Part shown: positions 53,435-61,983 of the stretch, piece by piece
Layout of the letters: every line of letters starts with the position of its first letter
Numbering within the stretch: the stretch's first letter is position 1
Assembly (NCBI RefSeq): GCF_017353255.1
Contig: NZ_JAFMYU010000002.1
Location: forward strand, 310,001 to 374,000
Length of the DNA stretch: 64,000 nt
Source of the DNA: Fibrella aquatilis
Lineage (GTDB): Bacteria > Bacteroidota > Bacteroidia > Cytophagales > Spirosomataceae
Direction of reading: 5' to 3'
The notes under the pieces: generated by a model
The model's database searches: none
What the model saw: the letters and a program-made list of their open reading frames with translations, nothing else
What the model was told of the DNA's origin: nothing
Made by a program: the position numbers and the translations under genes

Positions 53435-55513
53435 ATGAAATACCTCCTGTTGCCGGTTGCCGCCATTGGCGTAATGGTACTGCTCAACGCCCCTTCCACG
53501 CCCACCCGGCCCGCCGTGGCGCAGCCGCCCGCCAGGCTCCACCGCATTCCCATCGACCCCCGGCGGTGGTACCAGGTGGTCAACGCCAGCACCGGCCTGC
53601 ACGGGTTGTTCGACGGGGTGTTGCAGGAAAACGTGAATACCGGCTGGAGTAAGCTATTGCCCAACTACGACGCTTACTACCCCCTGCGCCCCGGCGAAAC
53701 CATGCGCATCGACAGCATTCGCCTCTACGATTTCGCCGACCAGAACCTCGACAAGCCCATGACCCTTTTTGCCGTCACCGACACTTGGCAGCGGGTGCCC
53801 ATTGCGCGGTTTACGGGGGCCAGCTATAACGAATGGGTCGGGCCAGATCCGGCCAATCCAGGTGTGTTTGCCCTAAAAACGCCCGTAGCCAACGTGCGCT
53901 ACCTGGTGATCAACACCTGGGGAGCCTACCCCGCCGAGATGGAGTTATACGGCACCTATACCCCCGGCAAAGATCCGATGGCCACGCCCGTTCCAATCCG
54001 AAAAACGCCGTTTGGGCAGGCGGTGGGGGTAAATATGTTTGAATGGAACCTGGAAGAAGCCGCCCGGTCGTGGGAGATCGACGAGAGCCGGGTGCCTGCT
54101 GTGAAGGGGTTTGCGGCCGTGCGGCACTACATGGACTGGGATAAGCTGGAGGGCGAACCGGGGCAGTATACCTATAACCTTACCCTGCATGGCGCCTGGA
54201 ACTACGACGCCCTCTACACCCGCCTCAACGCCGAACACGTGACCGTGCTGGCCTGCCTGAAAACTATTCCGAAGTGGTTAGAAAACCTGTACCCAGCCGG
54301 TCAGCGCGACTACGGCAACAACCCCGTTCGCTACGGCAGCGACCTGAGCAAACCGGCCTCCTACGCCGAGCAGGCGCGGGTGGCGTTTCAGTACATGGCC
54401 CGCTATGGTTTCAACAAAAAAATTGACCCGAACCTGATCAAAATCAGCACCGTAAAAACCTGGATGCCCATGAACGAAAAGAAAATCGGGCTGGGGCTGA
54501 TTCGGTATATCGAGTGCGAAAATGAGCGCGACAAAACCTGGAAAGGCCGCGACGGCTACCAGACCGCCCGCGAATATGCCGCCAACCTGTCGGCATTTTA
54601 CGACGGCCACAAAGGCGCACTTGGCCCCAATGCGGGCGTGAAAACCGCCGACCCCGGCGTGACAGTGGTGATTGGAGGGCTGGCCGCCGCCACCACCGAC
54701 TACGTGCGAGCCATGGTAGACTGGTGCCGCGAGTTCAGGGGATACCGGCCCGACGGGCGTGTGGACCTCTGCTGGGACGTGATCAACCAGCACCTCTACG
54801 CCAACGATGCCCACAACTCCCAGGGCATGGTGGTGGGCGGCAAAAAAGCCACGCGCGGGGCCGCCCCGGAGGTAAGCGGGGTGGGGCTACAGGCGCGGGA
54901 GTTTGTGAAGCTGGCACACGAAATAGGTTACGACATGCCCGTCTGGATCACCGAAGCCGGCTACGACACCAATCCCGGCAGTCCGTTTCACGCCATCGCC
55001 ATCGGCCCGAAATCCGTGCTCGACACCCAGGCCGACTGGACCCTGCGCACGGCCCTGTTGTATGTACGGACAGGTATTGACCGGGTGTTTTTCTACCAGC
55101 TCTACGACGAAAACCCCGCCGACGGCACCCAGTTTAGCTCTATGGGCCTCATCAACGGAAACAAAACCCGCAAGCCCGCTGCCGATTTTCTGCATCAGGC
55201 CAACCAGCTCATTGGGGCGTATCGTTACCAGCAGACTATGGCGGCAGACCCCCTGGTTGACCGCTACGAACTGGCCGGAAAACAAGCCTACGTGCTCACC
55301 ATTCCCGACGAGCGGGGCCGCACCGCCACCTATCAGCTACGGATTCCCCAAGGCGACAGCGTGCGGGTGTGTACGCCCAGGGCGGGCCGCGAAACCATGC
55401 CCTGCATCCGGCAGCTAAGTCAGACCGGAAGTATTCCCGTTTTTGTTTCTGAGACCCCTACCTTCGTGCTGCATTCACCACGTAACATTTCGCCGGTTTC
55501 TTCGTCTAAGTGA
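53435..55513 (+). CDS. exported clan-A-type glycoside hydrolase
   Basis: 692 residues. An N-terminal signal or anchor (about 1-30) precedes a discoidin-like beta domain (about 45-175; YLVINTWGAYPAEMELYG) and a TIM barrel (about 190-600) with GVNMFEW, VRHYMDWDKLEGEPGQY, a candidate acid/base Glu364 (in IECENE) and a candidate nucleophile Glu507 (in WITEAGYD). Two carboxylates at the ends of strands 4 and 7 are the pattern of GH clan A; the nearest family cannot be fixed (GH39 or GH5-like). Standing between polysaccharide synthesis genes, it may trim or release the exported polymer. It is divergent from the phosphopantetheinyl transferase gene across about 137 bp. Confidence 0.82.
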   Translation: MKYLLLPVAAIGVMVLLNAPSTPTRPAVAQPPARLHRIPIDPRRWYQVVNASTGLHGLFDGVLQENVNTGWSKLLPNYDAYYPLRPGETMRIDSIRLYDFADQNLDKPMTLFAVTDTWQRVPIARFTGASYNEWVGPDPANPGVFALKTPVANVRYLVINTWGAYPAEMELYGTYTPGKDPMATPVPIRKTPFGQAVGVNMFEWNLEEAARSWEIDESRVPAVKGFAAVRHYMDWDKLEGEPGQYTYNLTLHGAWNYDALYTRLNAEHVTVLACLKTIPKWLENLYPAGQRDYGNNPVRYGSDLSKPASYAEQARVAFQYMARYGFNKKIDPNLIKISTVKTWMPMNEKKIGLGLIRYIECENERDKTWKGRDGYQTAREYAANLSAFYDGHKGALGPNAGVKTADPGVTVVIGGLAAATTDYVRAMVDWCREFRGYRPDGRVDLCWDVINQHLYANDAHNSQGMVVGGKKATRGAAPEVSGVGLQAREFVKLAHEIGYDMPVWITEAGYDTNPGSPFHAIAIGPKSVLDTQADWTLRTALLYVRTGIDRVFFYQLYDENPADGTQFSSMGLINGNKTRKPAADFLHQANQLIGAYRYQQTMAADPLVDRYELAGKQAYVLTIPDERGRTATYQLRIPQGDSVRVCTPRAGRETMPCIRQLSQTGSIPVFVSETPTFVLHSPRNISPVSSSK

Positions 55514-55588
55514 TACGCAGAGCAGCGTGCGCCAGCTAGTACATACCAGGCACAGTATCCACCACAACATCCCACGAGTCAGTAACGT

Positions 55589-57025
55589 ATGAGTTCAACC
55601 AATGCGGCCATGAACGGGGGCAAGTGGATCACCATCGCCACGGTGGTATCTACGGTTCTTCAGTTTGCGCAGATAGCCGTTTTGACTCGTTTGTTAACCC
55701 CAGCGGCTTTTGGTCTGGTGAGCGTTAGTAGCTTGATAATCACGTTCTTTCAGCTGTTCACCAACCTCGGCTTTTCCAATTCAATCATCTACAAACAGGA
55801 GAGCGACCGCACCGTGCTGTCGACGCTCTATTTCCTGAATCTGCTGGTTGGGCTGGTCATCTTTGCCGCCGTTCAACTCTCGACACCAGCCATTGCGGCC
55901 TTCTACAACCAACCCAAACTGGACCGGGTGCTGCACCTGTCGTCGATCTATTTTCTGATCGTCTACTTCGGGCAGATCTACCTGTTTCTGATGGAAAAGG
56001 AATTGCGGTTCCGGTCTATTGCCAGCATCGAAATCATTGGCGCGGTGGTGGGCACCATCACCACGGTGGCCCTGGCCTACAGCGGCTACCATGAGTTGTC
56101 GCTCATTATTGGGCAACTGGTGATGCAACTGGTGAAGACCACGGGGCAAATCATGCTGGGACGCGGGCTGTTCAAACCGTTGCTCAGCTTCTCGCTGGCC
56201 GAAGCCAAAGACCACCTCCGGTTTGGCCTTTACAATCTCGGCGACGGGCTGCTGGGCTTCGTGCAGTCAAATTCCGATAACATTCTGATTGGCAAGATGT
56301 TGGGCGTAGAAATGCTGGGCTACTATACTATTGCCTACCAGCTGGCCATCTTCCCGATCACCAAGCTGAACCCCATTATTTTGCAGGTGGCCTACCCCAT
56401 TCTGGCCAAAATGCAGGGCAACAACGCTGAACTGAAACGGGCGTATCTGAAAATCCTGGATATCCTCAGCTATTGCAACATGCCGCTGCTGGCGGGCCTG
56501 TTTGTCACGGCCGAAAGTGTGGTGCCGCTGGTGTACGGCCCCGGCTGGGAAAAGACCATCGAGCTAATCCACATCTTTGTGTTTGTGGGCCTGTTTATGT
56601 GCCTCAGCCACCCGCTCTTCACGCTGGCGTTTACCAAGGGCAAACCCAACCTATTGTTCTACCTGAACTTGGTAACGCTGGTGATGAAAATTCCACTCGT
56701 CTATTTCCTGGGGCAGTACTACGGCGTCATTGGCATTGCCACGGCCTTTTTGCTGGCTACGCTCTTCAACCTGCTGGCCAACTTCGCCATTGTACATTAC
56801 TTGATTGGCGATTTTATGGGCACGTTTCTGAAAAACATTGTCCGCCCCACGGTCTTTTGCCTGCTTATGGTGAGTGCCGTAACGGCCTACAAAGCCGTTT
56901 TTGGCCATGAAGGTTCTATCAACACCATCGCCGAAATCGCCCTTGGCGGGGCCATCTACGCAGGCCTTACCCTGGCCTTCAAACTCTCCATTCAGGAGCT
57001 AAAAACCTACCGCGAGGCGCTCTAG
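55589..57025 (+). CDS. polysaccharide flippase, MOP/MATE superfamily (Wzx/WzxC-like)
   Basis: 478 residues with 12-14 predicted membrane helices. The N-terminal GGKWITIATVVSTVLQFAQIAVLTRLLTPAAFGLVS (in segments) and the central FGLYNLGDGLLGFVQSNSDNILIGKMLGVEMLGYYTIAYQL are typical of colanic-acid-exporter-like Wzx proteins. It would flip undecaprenyl-linked repeat units to the periplasm for the polymerase at 45699-47147. It follows the glycosidase gene by 75 bp on the same strand, so cotranscription is likely. Confidence 0.92.
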   Translation: MSSTNAAMNGGKWITIATVVSTVLQFAQIAVLTRLLTPAAFGLVSVSSLIITFFQLFTNLGFSNSIIYKQESDRTVLSTLYFLNLLVGLVIFAAVQLSTPAIAAFYNQPKLDRVLHLSSIYFLIVYFGQIYLFLMEKELRFRSIASIEIIGAVVGTITTVALAYSGYHELSLIIGQLVMQLVKTTGQIMLGRGLFKPLLSFSLAEAKDHLRFGLYNLGDGLLGFVQSNSDNILIGKMLGVEMLGYYTIAYQLAIFPITKLNPIILQVAYPILAKMQGNNAELKRAYLKILDILSYCNMPLLAGLFVTAESVVPLVYGPGWEKTIELIHIFVFVGLFMCLSHPLFTLAFTKGKPNLLFYLNLVTLVMKIPLVYFLGQYYGVIGIATAFLLATLFNLLANFAIVHYLIGDFMGTFLKNIVRPTVFCLLMVSAVTAYKAVFGHEGSINTIAEIALGGAIYAGLTLAFKLSIQELKTYREAL

Positions 57026-57068
57026 AAAGTAGGTAATGGGCAGTTGCAGACAACAGGGTTAGCACCCG

Positions 57069-57386
57069 CTACACCCCGTGTTGTTCTTCATCGGTAGGTC
57101 CTGCGCCGGTGTTGCCTTCGGTAATTACTTTTTGCGGCGTACCCACGGTTGGGGCGGCGGGAGGTGCCCCGGCTAGCCCGACACCGCTGCCATCGAGGGC
57201 ATAGGCCAGCGCATTAGCCAGATCATCGGCGGGGGTTTCTTCGCCTGCTTTCGGTTTCTCTATGCCCGATGGGTTTACCTCGGTGGGTTGATCCTTAGTA
57301 AGGCCATCGGCGGTTTGGTCAATCACCTGTTCGTCGGCGTTGGGGTCGGTTTCCATGCCCGTGGGCACGTTTTTGAGGTCTTTCAT
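57069..57386 (-). CDS. small acidic, disordered hypothetical protein
   Basis: 105 residues, rich in Asp, Glu, Pro, Thr and Gly, without signal peptide, membrane segment or known motif. The sequence (e.g. DPNADEQVIDQTADGL, GEETPADDL) suggests an unfolded soluble protein. It lies downstream of PBP1A on the same strand, separated only by a heptad palindrome that ends 4 nt before its ATG. Function is unknown. Codon use looks like that of the neighbours and the frame is clean, so it is likely real. Confidence 0.65.
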   Translation of the reverse strand: MKDLKNVPTGMETDPNADEQVIDQTADGLTKDQPTEVNPSGIEKPKAGEETPADDLANALAYALDGSGVGLAGAPPAAPTVGTPQKVITEGNTGAGPTDEEQHGV

Positions 57387-57390
57387 AATA

Positions 57391-57483
57391 AGAGGTTCAA
57401 CGTTTAATGTCTAAAGTTGGCAGACGCGAAAATGCTCCTGCGTCAGCCAACTTTAGACATTAGACATTAAACGTTGAACCTCT
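57391..57483. repeat. heptad palindrome filling the space between PBP1A and the small acidic gene
   Basis: The left arm 57391-57421 reads (AGAG) GTTCAAC, GTTTAAT, GTCTAAA, GTTGGC. The right arm 57446-57483 is its exact complement with one extra GTCTAAT unit. An inner stem GACGC/GCGTC (57423-57427 with 57440-57444) closes a 12-nt loop. The element begins 2 nt after the PBP1A stop codon and ends 4 nt from the next ATG. Confidence 0.94.
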
Positions 57484-57485
57484 TG

Positions 57486-60050
57486 TTATGGTTTTTGCCT
57501 GCCGGTGGTGTCGGTGGGTTCGGGTATGGCTACGGGTGGGGGCACGTTGAGCGAATCGGTCCCGCCGCTGCCGCCGTCCGTATTGGTCGAATCGGATTCC
57601 ACGCTTTCATCACTATAGCCGTCGTCCTCATAGACACAGTCGTCATATTGTTTCTGAATGTCAACGGTGGCTTTGGGGAATGGCCCCTGCAAATCGCGGA
57701 ATTTGGGATCGGCGTACACTTTTTCCAGAAAACCACCTACAATGGGCAGGGCTGTTTTGGCACCCTCGCCCATGTCTGTAGACCGGAAGTGGATACTGCG
57801 GTCGTCGCCACCCACCCAGGCACCCACCACGAGCTTGTCAGACACCCCTACAAACCAGCCGTCGGAGTTGTTGGAGGTGGTACCGGTTTTGCCGCCCATC
57901 TGATGGTTATGCTTGAAAAGATCAAACGACCACAGGTTTTGCGACGTGCCACCACGCTCCTGCAAGCCGCCCTGCAACATATACAGCATCAGATAGGCCG
58001 ATTCGGGCCGAATGGCGGGCCGGCGCTCAGGTTTAAACGACTCGATTTCTCTGCCATCCCGGTCTTCAATGCGCTGAATCAGCATTGGTTTGGTATACTG
58101 CCCTTCGTTCACGAATGAACAATAAGCCGACACCAGTTCATACAGCGACACGTCTGACGACCCCAGGCCGATAGACGGTACGGCATCGAGCTTGCTGTTG
58201 ATTCCCAACTTGTGGGCGTATTCAACCACGCGCTCCGGCCCCACCATGTCGGTGAGTTGAGCCGTGATCGAGTTGACCGACCGGGCCAACGCCCGGCGCA
58301 GGGTCATGTTGGAATAGGTGAAGCCCCCGCCCGAGTTTTTAGGCTCCCAGACCTTGTCTTCGCCGTTTTCGCGGTAGGGCTTGCGAAACGGCTTGTCCCG
58401 AATCCGGTCGCAGGGGGTCATGTTAAAGGCCGTGTCGTCGATGGCCGTGGCGTAGACAAACGGTTTAAACGTTGACCCCGGCTGGCGTCGGCCCTGCTTC
58501 ACGTGGTCATACTTGAAATAGTCGTAATCAAGGCCACCCACCCAAGCGCGGATAAAGCCCGTGTGGGGGTCCATAGCCACCATGCCTGCCTGCAAAAAGT
58601 GCTTGTAGTAGGCAATGGAGTCGTAAGGGGTCATGCTGGTTTTGCGGGCATTGTCTTTGCCGTTCCAGTCGAAGACTTTCATGGGCTGCTTTTTCACCTT
58701 CATGTAGTAATCGACCGAGTCGGGGTAGATCTGGAATTTCTTCACCAGGCCTTTGTACCGTTCGGTGCGGCGGGCCACCGAGTCGATAAAGCCGGGTAGT
58801 TCGTTACCGTCTTCGTCGGTCCAGGGGTTACGGCCTTTCCAGTGGTTGTCGAAGGTCTTTTGCAGCCGTTTCATCTTCTCGGCGGTGGCTTCTTCGGCAT
58901 ACTGCTGCATCCGCGAGTCGATGGTGGTGTGAATGCGAAGGCCGTCGGTATAGAGGTTGTAGCCGTTTCTATTGCCCCATTCGGTCACGAATTCAACCAC
59001 GGCATTTTTCAAATAGCTGGCCGGGCCGGCGTAAGGGTTTTCGGGCGTGTAGTCGGTAAGCAGGGGCAGTTCGCTGATCGAATCGGCCTGGGTTTTGGTG
59101 ATGTACTTGTATTTGGCCATCTGCTGAATCACCGTATTCCGCCTTTTCAGCGAGTTTTGGGGGTTTTTCAGTGGGTTGTAGTACGTCGTGGCCTTTTGCA
59201 GGCCTACCAGTACGGCACCTTCCTGTACGTTCAGGCTATCGGGCGTTTTGCCGAAAAACGTCTTGGCGGCAGTCTTCAGCCCAAACGAGTTGGACCCAAA
59301 ATCGACGGTGTTGAAGTAGTAGGTCAGAATCTCCTGTTTGGTGAAGTTTCGTTCCAGCGTCAGTGCCATCAACCACTCTTTCGACTTGTAAATTACCTTG
59401 CGCACACCCGGAATGCGGTTCAGGAAGCCATCGTTGGTACGGCGGCGGGTCTTAAATAGGTTCTTGGCCAGTTGCTGCGTAATCGTAGAGCCGCCCCCAT
59501 CGCGTCCGAAGCTAAACGCTGCCCGGCCAATGGCGCGGGGGTCAATGCCGCCGTGGTCGTAGAAGCGGGCATCCTCGGTCGCTACGAGGGCTTCAATCAG
59601 GTGCTTCGGAATATTTTCGTACTTAATGGGCGTGCGGTTTTCGGCATAGAACTTGGCAATCATCTTGCCGTCCAGCGAATAGATTTCCGATGCCTGGTTG
59701 AGCTTGGGGTTGCGCAGGTCTTCTACGCTGGGCAGCGCACCCGTGAGGTAGAGAAAATTGGTTTGGAGCACAAAGACGTAGCCAATCAGAAACAGCAGAA
59801 ACATAAGGCTGTATTTGGCCAGGCCGCGCAGGTACGGATAGTACCAGCTGTTTGGGTCTACATACTGATGAACGAAGGTCCTGAACTGTTCGCGCCGGGC
59901 CATCAGGCCGTCTTTCCAGGAACTCACGCGCTCTTCGCCAATGATGCGTGAAACGCCCGCGCCCAGCTGCGTACGTCGGTGTCGGGCACGCTGCCGAAAG
60001 GAATTAACACCTCGCTGCACAGCCCGAAGCCGCTCTCTATGGATACTCAT
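57486..60050 (-). CDS. penicillin-binding protein 1A, bifunctional peptidoglycan synthase
   Basis: 854 residues. A basic cytoplasmic tail and one membrane helix (about 90-112) precede the GT51 transglycosylase domain with catalytic Glu159 (ATEDARFYDHGG) and GGSTITQQLAKNLF. The transpeptidase domain has active-site Ser526 in GSTFK, the SVN motif (RSVNS, near 590) and KTGT at Lys721. The C-terminus ends in an acidic Ser/Thr/Asp and Pro-rich tail. It polymerises lipid II into glycan strands and cross-links them in the periplasm. The N-terminal cytoplasmic part (about 90 residues, Arg-rich) is longer than in enterobacteria. It is preceded by its own promoter box and an upstream terminator. Confidence 0.96.
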   Translation of the reverse strand: MSIHRERLRAVQRGVNSFRQRARHRRTQLGAGVSRIIGEERVSSWKDGLMARREQFRTFVHQYVDPNSWYYPYLRGLAKYSLMFLLFLIGYVFVLQTNFLYLTGALPSVEDLRNPKLNQASEIYSLDGKMIAKFYAENRTPIKYENIPKHLIEALVATEDARFYDHGGIDPRAIGRAAFSFGRDGGGSTITQQLAKNLFKTRRRTNDGFLNRIPGVRKVIYKSKEWLMALTLERNFTKQEILTYYFNTVDFGSNSFGLKTAAKTFFGKTPDSLNVQEGAVLVGLQKATTYYNPLKNPQNSLKRRNTVIQQMAKYKYITKTQADSISELPLLTDYTPENPYAGPASYLKNAVVEFVTEWGNRNGYNLYTDGLRIHTTIDSRMQQYAEEATAEKMKRLQKTFDNHWKGRNPWTDEDGNELPGFIDSVARRTERYKGLVKKFQIYPDSVDYYMKVKKQPMKVFDWNGKDNARKTSMTPYDSIAYYKHFLQAGMVAMDPHTGFIRAWVGGLDYDYFKYDHVKQGRRQPGSTFKPFVYATAIDDTAFNMTPCDRIRDKPFRKPYRENGEDKVWEPKNSGGGFTYSNMTLRRALARSVNSITAQLTDMVGPERVVEYAHKLGINSKLDAVPSIGLGSSDVSLYELVSAYCSFVNEGQYTKPMLIQRIEDRDGREIESFKPERRPAIRPESAYLMLYMLQGGLQERGGTSQNLWSFDLFKHNHQMGGKTGTTSNNSDGWFVGVSDKLVVGAWVGGDDRSIHFRSTDMGEGAKTALPIVGGFLEKVYADPKFRDLQGPFPKATVDIQKQYDDCVYEDDGYSDESVESDSTNTDGGSGGTDSLNVPPPVAIPEPTDTTGRQKP

Positions 60051-60094
60051 ATATACGTTTGGGTAGTCTGAAACCTGTTACGACAGGTAGTCAG

Positions 60095-60102
60095 CAAAGA
60101 TA
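60095..60102 (-). promoter_or_regulatory. TAnnTTTG promoter box for PBP1A
   Basis: Read on the minus strand, TATCTTTG matches the Bacteroidota -7 consensus, 44 nt before the PBP1A ATG. A TTTG sits 14 nt further upstream, closer than the usual -33 spacing. Confidence 0.6.
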
Positions 60103-60125
60103 ACGTAAACTAGAGCCAAACAGAT

Positions 60126-60162
60126 AAAAAGCCCCCTCCGCAAGCTACGGAGGGGGCTTTTT
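60126..60162. terminator. rho-independent terminator, bidirectional in form
   Basis: A 15-bp stem (60126-60140 with 60148-60162), A-rich on the left and T-rich on the right with a GC-rich core CCCCCTCCG, encloses a 7-nt loop. On the minus strand it would end the GNAT/YdcZ/MsrB transcript before the PBP1A promoter. Confidence 0.88.
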
Positions 60163-60165
60163 AGA

Positions 60166-60256
60166 GTTTACAGTTTGCTGTTTTCAGTCTTCAGTTGCTC
60201 TGCAAGGGTAATCCACGTGCGAAGCAACTGAAGACTGAAAACAGCAAACAGAAGAC
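60166..60256. repeat. heptad palindrome downstream of msrB
   Basis: The stem 60173-60199 with 60223-60249 is perfect (27 bp) around a 23-nt loop. Heptads GTTTGCT, GTTTTCA, GTCTTCA and GTTGCT pair exactly. The outermost unit differs between arms (GTTTACA on the left, GTCTTCT on the right) but keeps the 7-nt register. The right end is the last base of the msrB stop codon. Confidence 0.92.
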
Positions 60257-60768
60257 TACTTTTTTGCAAATGTCATCGCCACACCGTTCATGCAGTAGCG
60301 GAGGCCGGTGGGTTTAGGGCCGTCGTTGAAGACGTGGCCGAGGTGCCCGTTACAGACCGAACAAAGCACTTCGTCGCGGTCCATGCCGTAGCTGTTGTCT
60401 TTGCCCACTTTCACCGCGTTTTTGCTAATTGGCTCATAGAAGCTAGGCCAGCCCGTGCCCGATTCAAACTTGGTCTTATAAGAGAACAGTGGGTTGTGGC
60501 AGCCTGCACAATAGAACGTGCCGTCTTCGTGTACGTTCAACAGGGGGCTGGTACCGGCGCGCTCGGTGCCGTGTTTGCGCAGCACTTCATACTGGTCGGG
60601 CGTTAGCTGTTTCTTCCATTCGGCATCGGTTTTCACGACGGTCTTGCCGCCCGGCGGGTTTTGCCCCTGACTGTACAACGCGGCCGATTCTTTAGCCGAC
60701 ATATTGGTTTGGCAGGCAATGGTTGCCAGGATAGCAATAACTAAGGTGCTGTTAACGAGGTAGTTCAT
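60256..60768 (-). CDS. msrB: peptide-methionine (R)-S-oxide reductase, exported lipoprotein form
   Basis: 170 residues. A lipoprotein-type signal (LATIAC, Cys near 19) anchors it outside the cytoplasm. The SelR/MsrB domain has two zinc-type CxxC pairs (CAGC, CSVC), the FESGTGWPSF signature, GHLGHVFNDG and the catalytic Cys in RYCMNG near the C-terminus. It reduces the R-epimer of methionine sulfoxide in damaged envelope proteins; the electron donor is unknown. It lies downstream of the YdcZ-type gene on the same strand. Confidence 0.95.
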   Translation of the reverse strand: MNYLVNSTLVIAILATIACQTNMSAKESAALYSQGQNPPGGKTVVKTDAEWKKQLTPDQYEVLRKHGTERAGTSPLLNVHEDGTFYCAGCHNPLFSYKTKFESGTGWPSFYEPISKNAVKVGKDNSYGMDRDEVLCSVCNGHLGHVFNDGPKPTGLRYCMNGVAMTFAKK

Positions 60769-60832
60769 TGGATGGTTAGCGGTGATGAAGCTGCTGCTTT
60801 GCCGCTACCTAATAAACGTAAAATTGGCGCAA

Positions 60833-61276
60833 TCAGTTTTTCACCACCAGCCACACCCCCGCCAGAATCAGGATGATGCCCAGCAGCCGCCAGCCATTGG
60901 CCGAATGTTGCGCAAAGCCCAGCAGGCCATAGTGATCCAGCACCACAGCAGCGATCAACTGCCCAGCCACGCTCAGGCTCACCAGGTTGGCCGTGCCAAT
61001 GCGCGGCACCGACAGAATCACGGTGGTCACATATACGGCCCCGATCACGCCGCCTGTGTACTTCCACCACGCCAGCGACCGAAGCGTGGTCATAGGCGGC
61101 AGGCTCCCCCTCATACCCAGGTGCAGAATGAGCAGGGTAACGAACCCCGTACCAAACGAGATCAGTGCCGCTAAAACGGGATTATTCAGCCCCAGCCGCA
61201 AGTTTGAGTTGACCCCCGCCTGAATAGAGATGGCTACACCAGTGAGGAAAGCAAGGAGGAGAAAGAGTGGGTACAT
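60833..61276 (-). CDS. DMT-superfamily membrane protein, YdcZ/DUF606 family
   Basis: 147 residues with five hydrophobic helices. GVAISIQAGVNSNLR near the N-terminus, SFGTGF, WWKYTGGVIGAVYV and GQLIAAVVLDHYG are typical of the DUF606 half-size drug/metabolite transporter family. Substrate unknown; half-size members usually act as dimers. It lies between the acetyltransferase and msrB genes, all on the minus strand, with the palindrome at 61282-61373 directly upstream (5 nt before its ATG). Confidence 0.9.
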   Translation of the reverse strand: MYPLFLLLAFLTGVAISIQAGVNSNLRLGLNNPVLAALISFGTGFVTLLILHLGMRGSLPPMTTLRSLAWWKYTGGVIGAVYVTTVILSVPRIGTANLVSLSVAGQLIAAVVLDHYGLLGFAQHSANGWRLLGIILILAGVWLVVKN

Positions 61277-61281
61277 AAGGC

Positions 61282-61373
61282 AATTAAGAATTAAGACTGC
61301 AGAATTAAGAATGACTGACGCGAGAACACAGTTGCGTCAACTATTCTTAATTCTGCATTCTTAATTCTTAATT
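61282..61373. repeat. heptad palindrome between acetyltransferase and YdcZ-type genes (40-nt arms, 12-nt loop)
   Basis: Arms 61282-61321 and 61334-61373 pair at 36 of 40 positions around loop 61322-61333. The outer arm AATTAAG, AATTAAG, AATGCAG, AATTAAG, AAT equals that at 10669-10770, 50 kb away. The inner stem TGACGC differs. The last four codons and stop of the acetyltransferase lie in the right arm. The four mismatches mark it as older than the perfect copies. Confidence 0.94.
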
Positions 61374-61876
61374 CCTTTCGCCAGTTCCCACCACATTGTG
61401 CGGTCATCCTCGGCGAAGGGGTGGAAACTGTTGTGGCGGAGTACGGCCTGCGAGGCGGCGTTGGTGAGGTCGGTTTCGGCGGTGACGCGACGTACGCCTG
61501 GTTGGTTGAGCGCCCAGGTTACCAGCCCGCCTACGAGTTCGGTCATGTAGCCACGCCCTTGAAAAGTAGGATAGGTGCCGTAGCCGATCTCGATGGTCTG
61601 TTCTTCGTCGGGGGCACCTTTGAATTTGGCGTCGGCCACAAACTGATTTAGGGTCCGGTCGCGGGCAATCCAGATGGTGTCGTAGAGGGGTTGACGGTTG
61701 GGGTTTTGGAGAAACGGAATCGTGAAGTGCTTCAGGATGCTCAGCAGCGGTTCGGTCACCTCGCGGTGGCCGGGCAACGCGCCCAGTTCATCTTCCAGCA
61801 ACGTCCCCCCGGCCAGGTGTAGCCGCAACTGTTCCAGAGTTAATGGTCTGATCGACAGCCGGTTCGTTTCAATCAT
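61361..61876 (-). CDS. GNAT-family N-acetyltransferase (RimJ/RimL-like)
   Basis: 171 residues. An N-terminal TNRLSIRPLT strand, IGYGTYPTFQGRGYMTELVGGL (acetyl-CoA-binding Q-x-x-G-R/G-x-G/A type motif, QGRGY), VTAETDLTNAASQAVLRHNSFHPF and a C-terminal strand define Acetyltransf_3. It transfers an acetyl group to an amine of a small molecule or protein terminus; the substrate is unknown. The final residues (GIKN and the TAA stop) are encoded by palindrome sequence, suggesting the repeat replaced the original end of the gene. A tiny frame overlaps its start by 4 nt. Confidence 0.9.
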   Translation of the reverse strand: MIETNRLSIRPLTLEQLRLHLAGGTLLEDELGALPGHREVTEPLLSILKHFTIPFLQNPNRQPLYDTIWIARDRTLNQFVADAKFKGAPDEEQTIEIGYGTYPTFQGRGYMTELVGGLVTWALNQPGVRRVTAETDLTNAASQAVLRHNSFHPFAEDDRTMWWELAKGIKN

Positions 61877-61935
61877 AGCTCGTTGAGGGAGGTGGTCACG
61901 CGGTGCGTCAGAATGTCGATCAACTCATTATTCAT
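61873..61935 (-). CDS. possible 20-codon leader ORF overlapping the acetyltransferase start
   Basis: On the minus strand an ATG at 61935 opens a frame reading MNNELIDILTHRVTTSLNEL that stops at a TGA overlapping the acetyltransferase ATG (ATGA). The residue composition looks protein-like. It could be a coupled leader peptide or the remaining tail of a decayed gene. The evidence is positional only. Confidence 0.3.
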   Translation of the reverse strand: MNNELIDILTHRVTTSLNEL

Positions 61936-61950
61936 ATGCTCAGAAATAAC

Positions 61951-61983
61951 AAACCAATAAGGTTTTTGAAACCTTATTGGTTT
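61951..61983 (-). terminator. perfect 15-bp hairpin after the SIS-domain gene
   Basis: Arms 61951-61965 and 61969-61983 pair exactly around a 3-nt loop. The element overlaps the TAA stop of the SIS-domain gene, and the minus-strand 3' side is T-rich (GGTTTGTTATTT), so it can terminate transcription. Confidence 0.75.
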
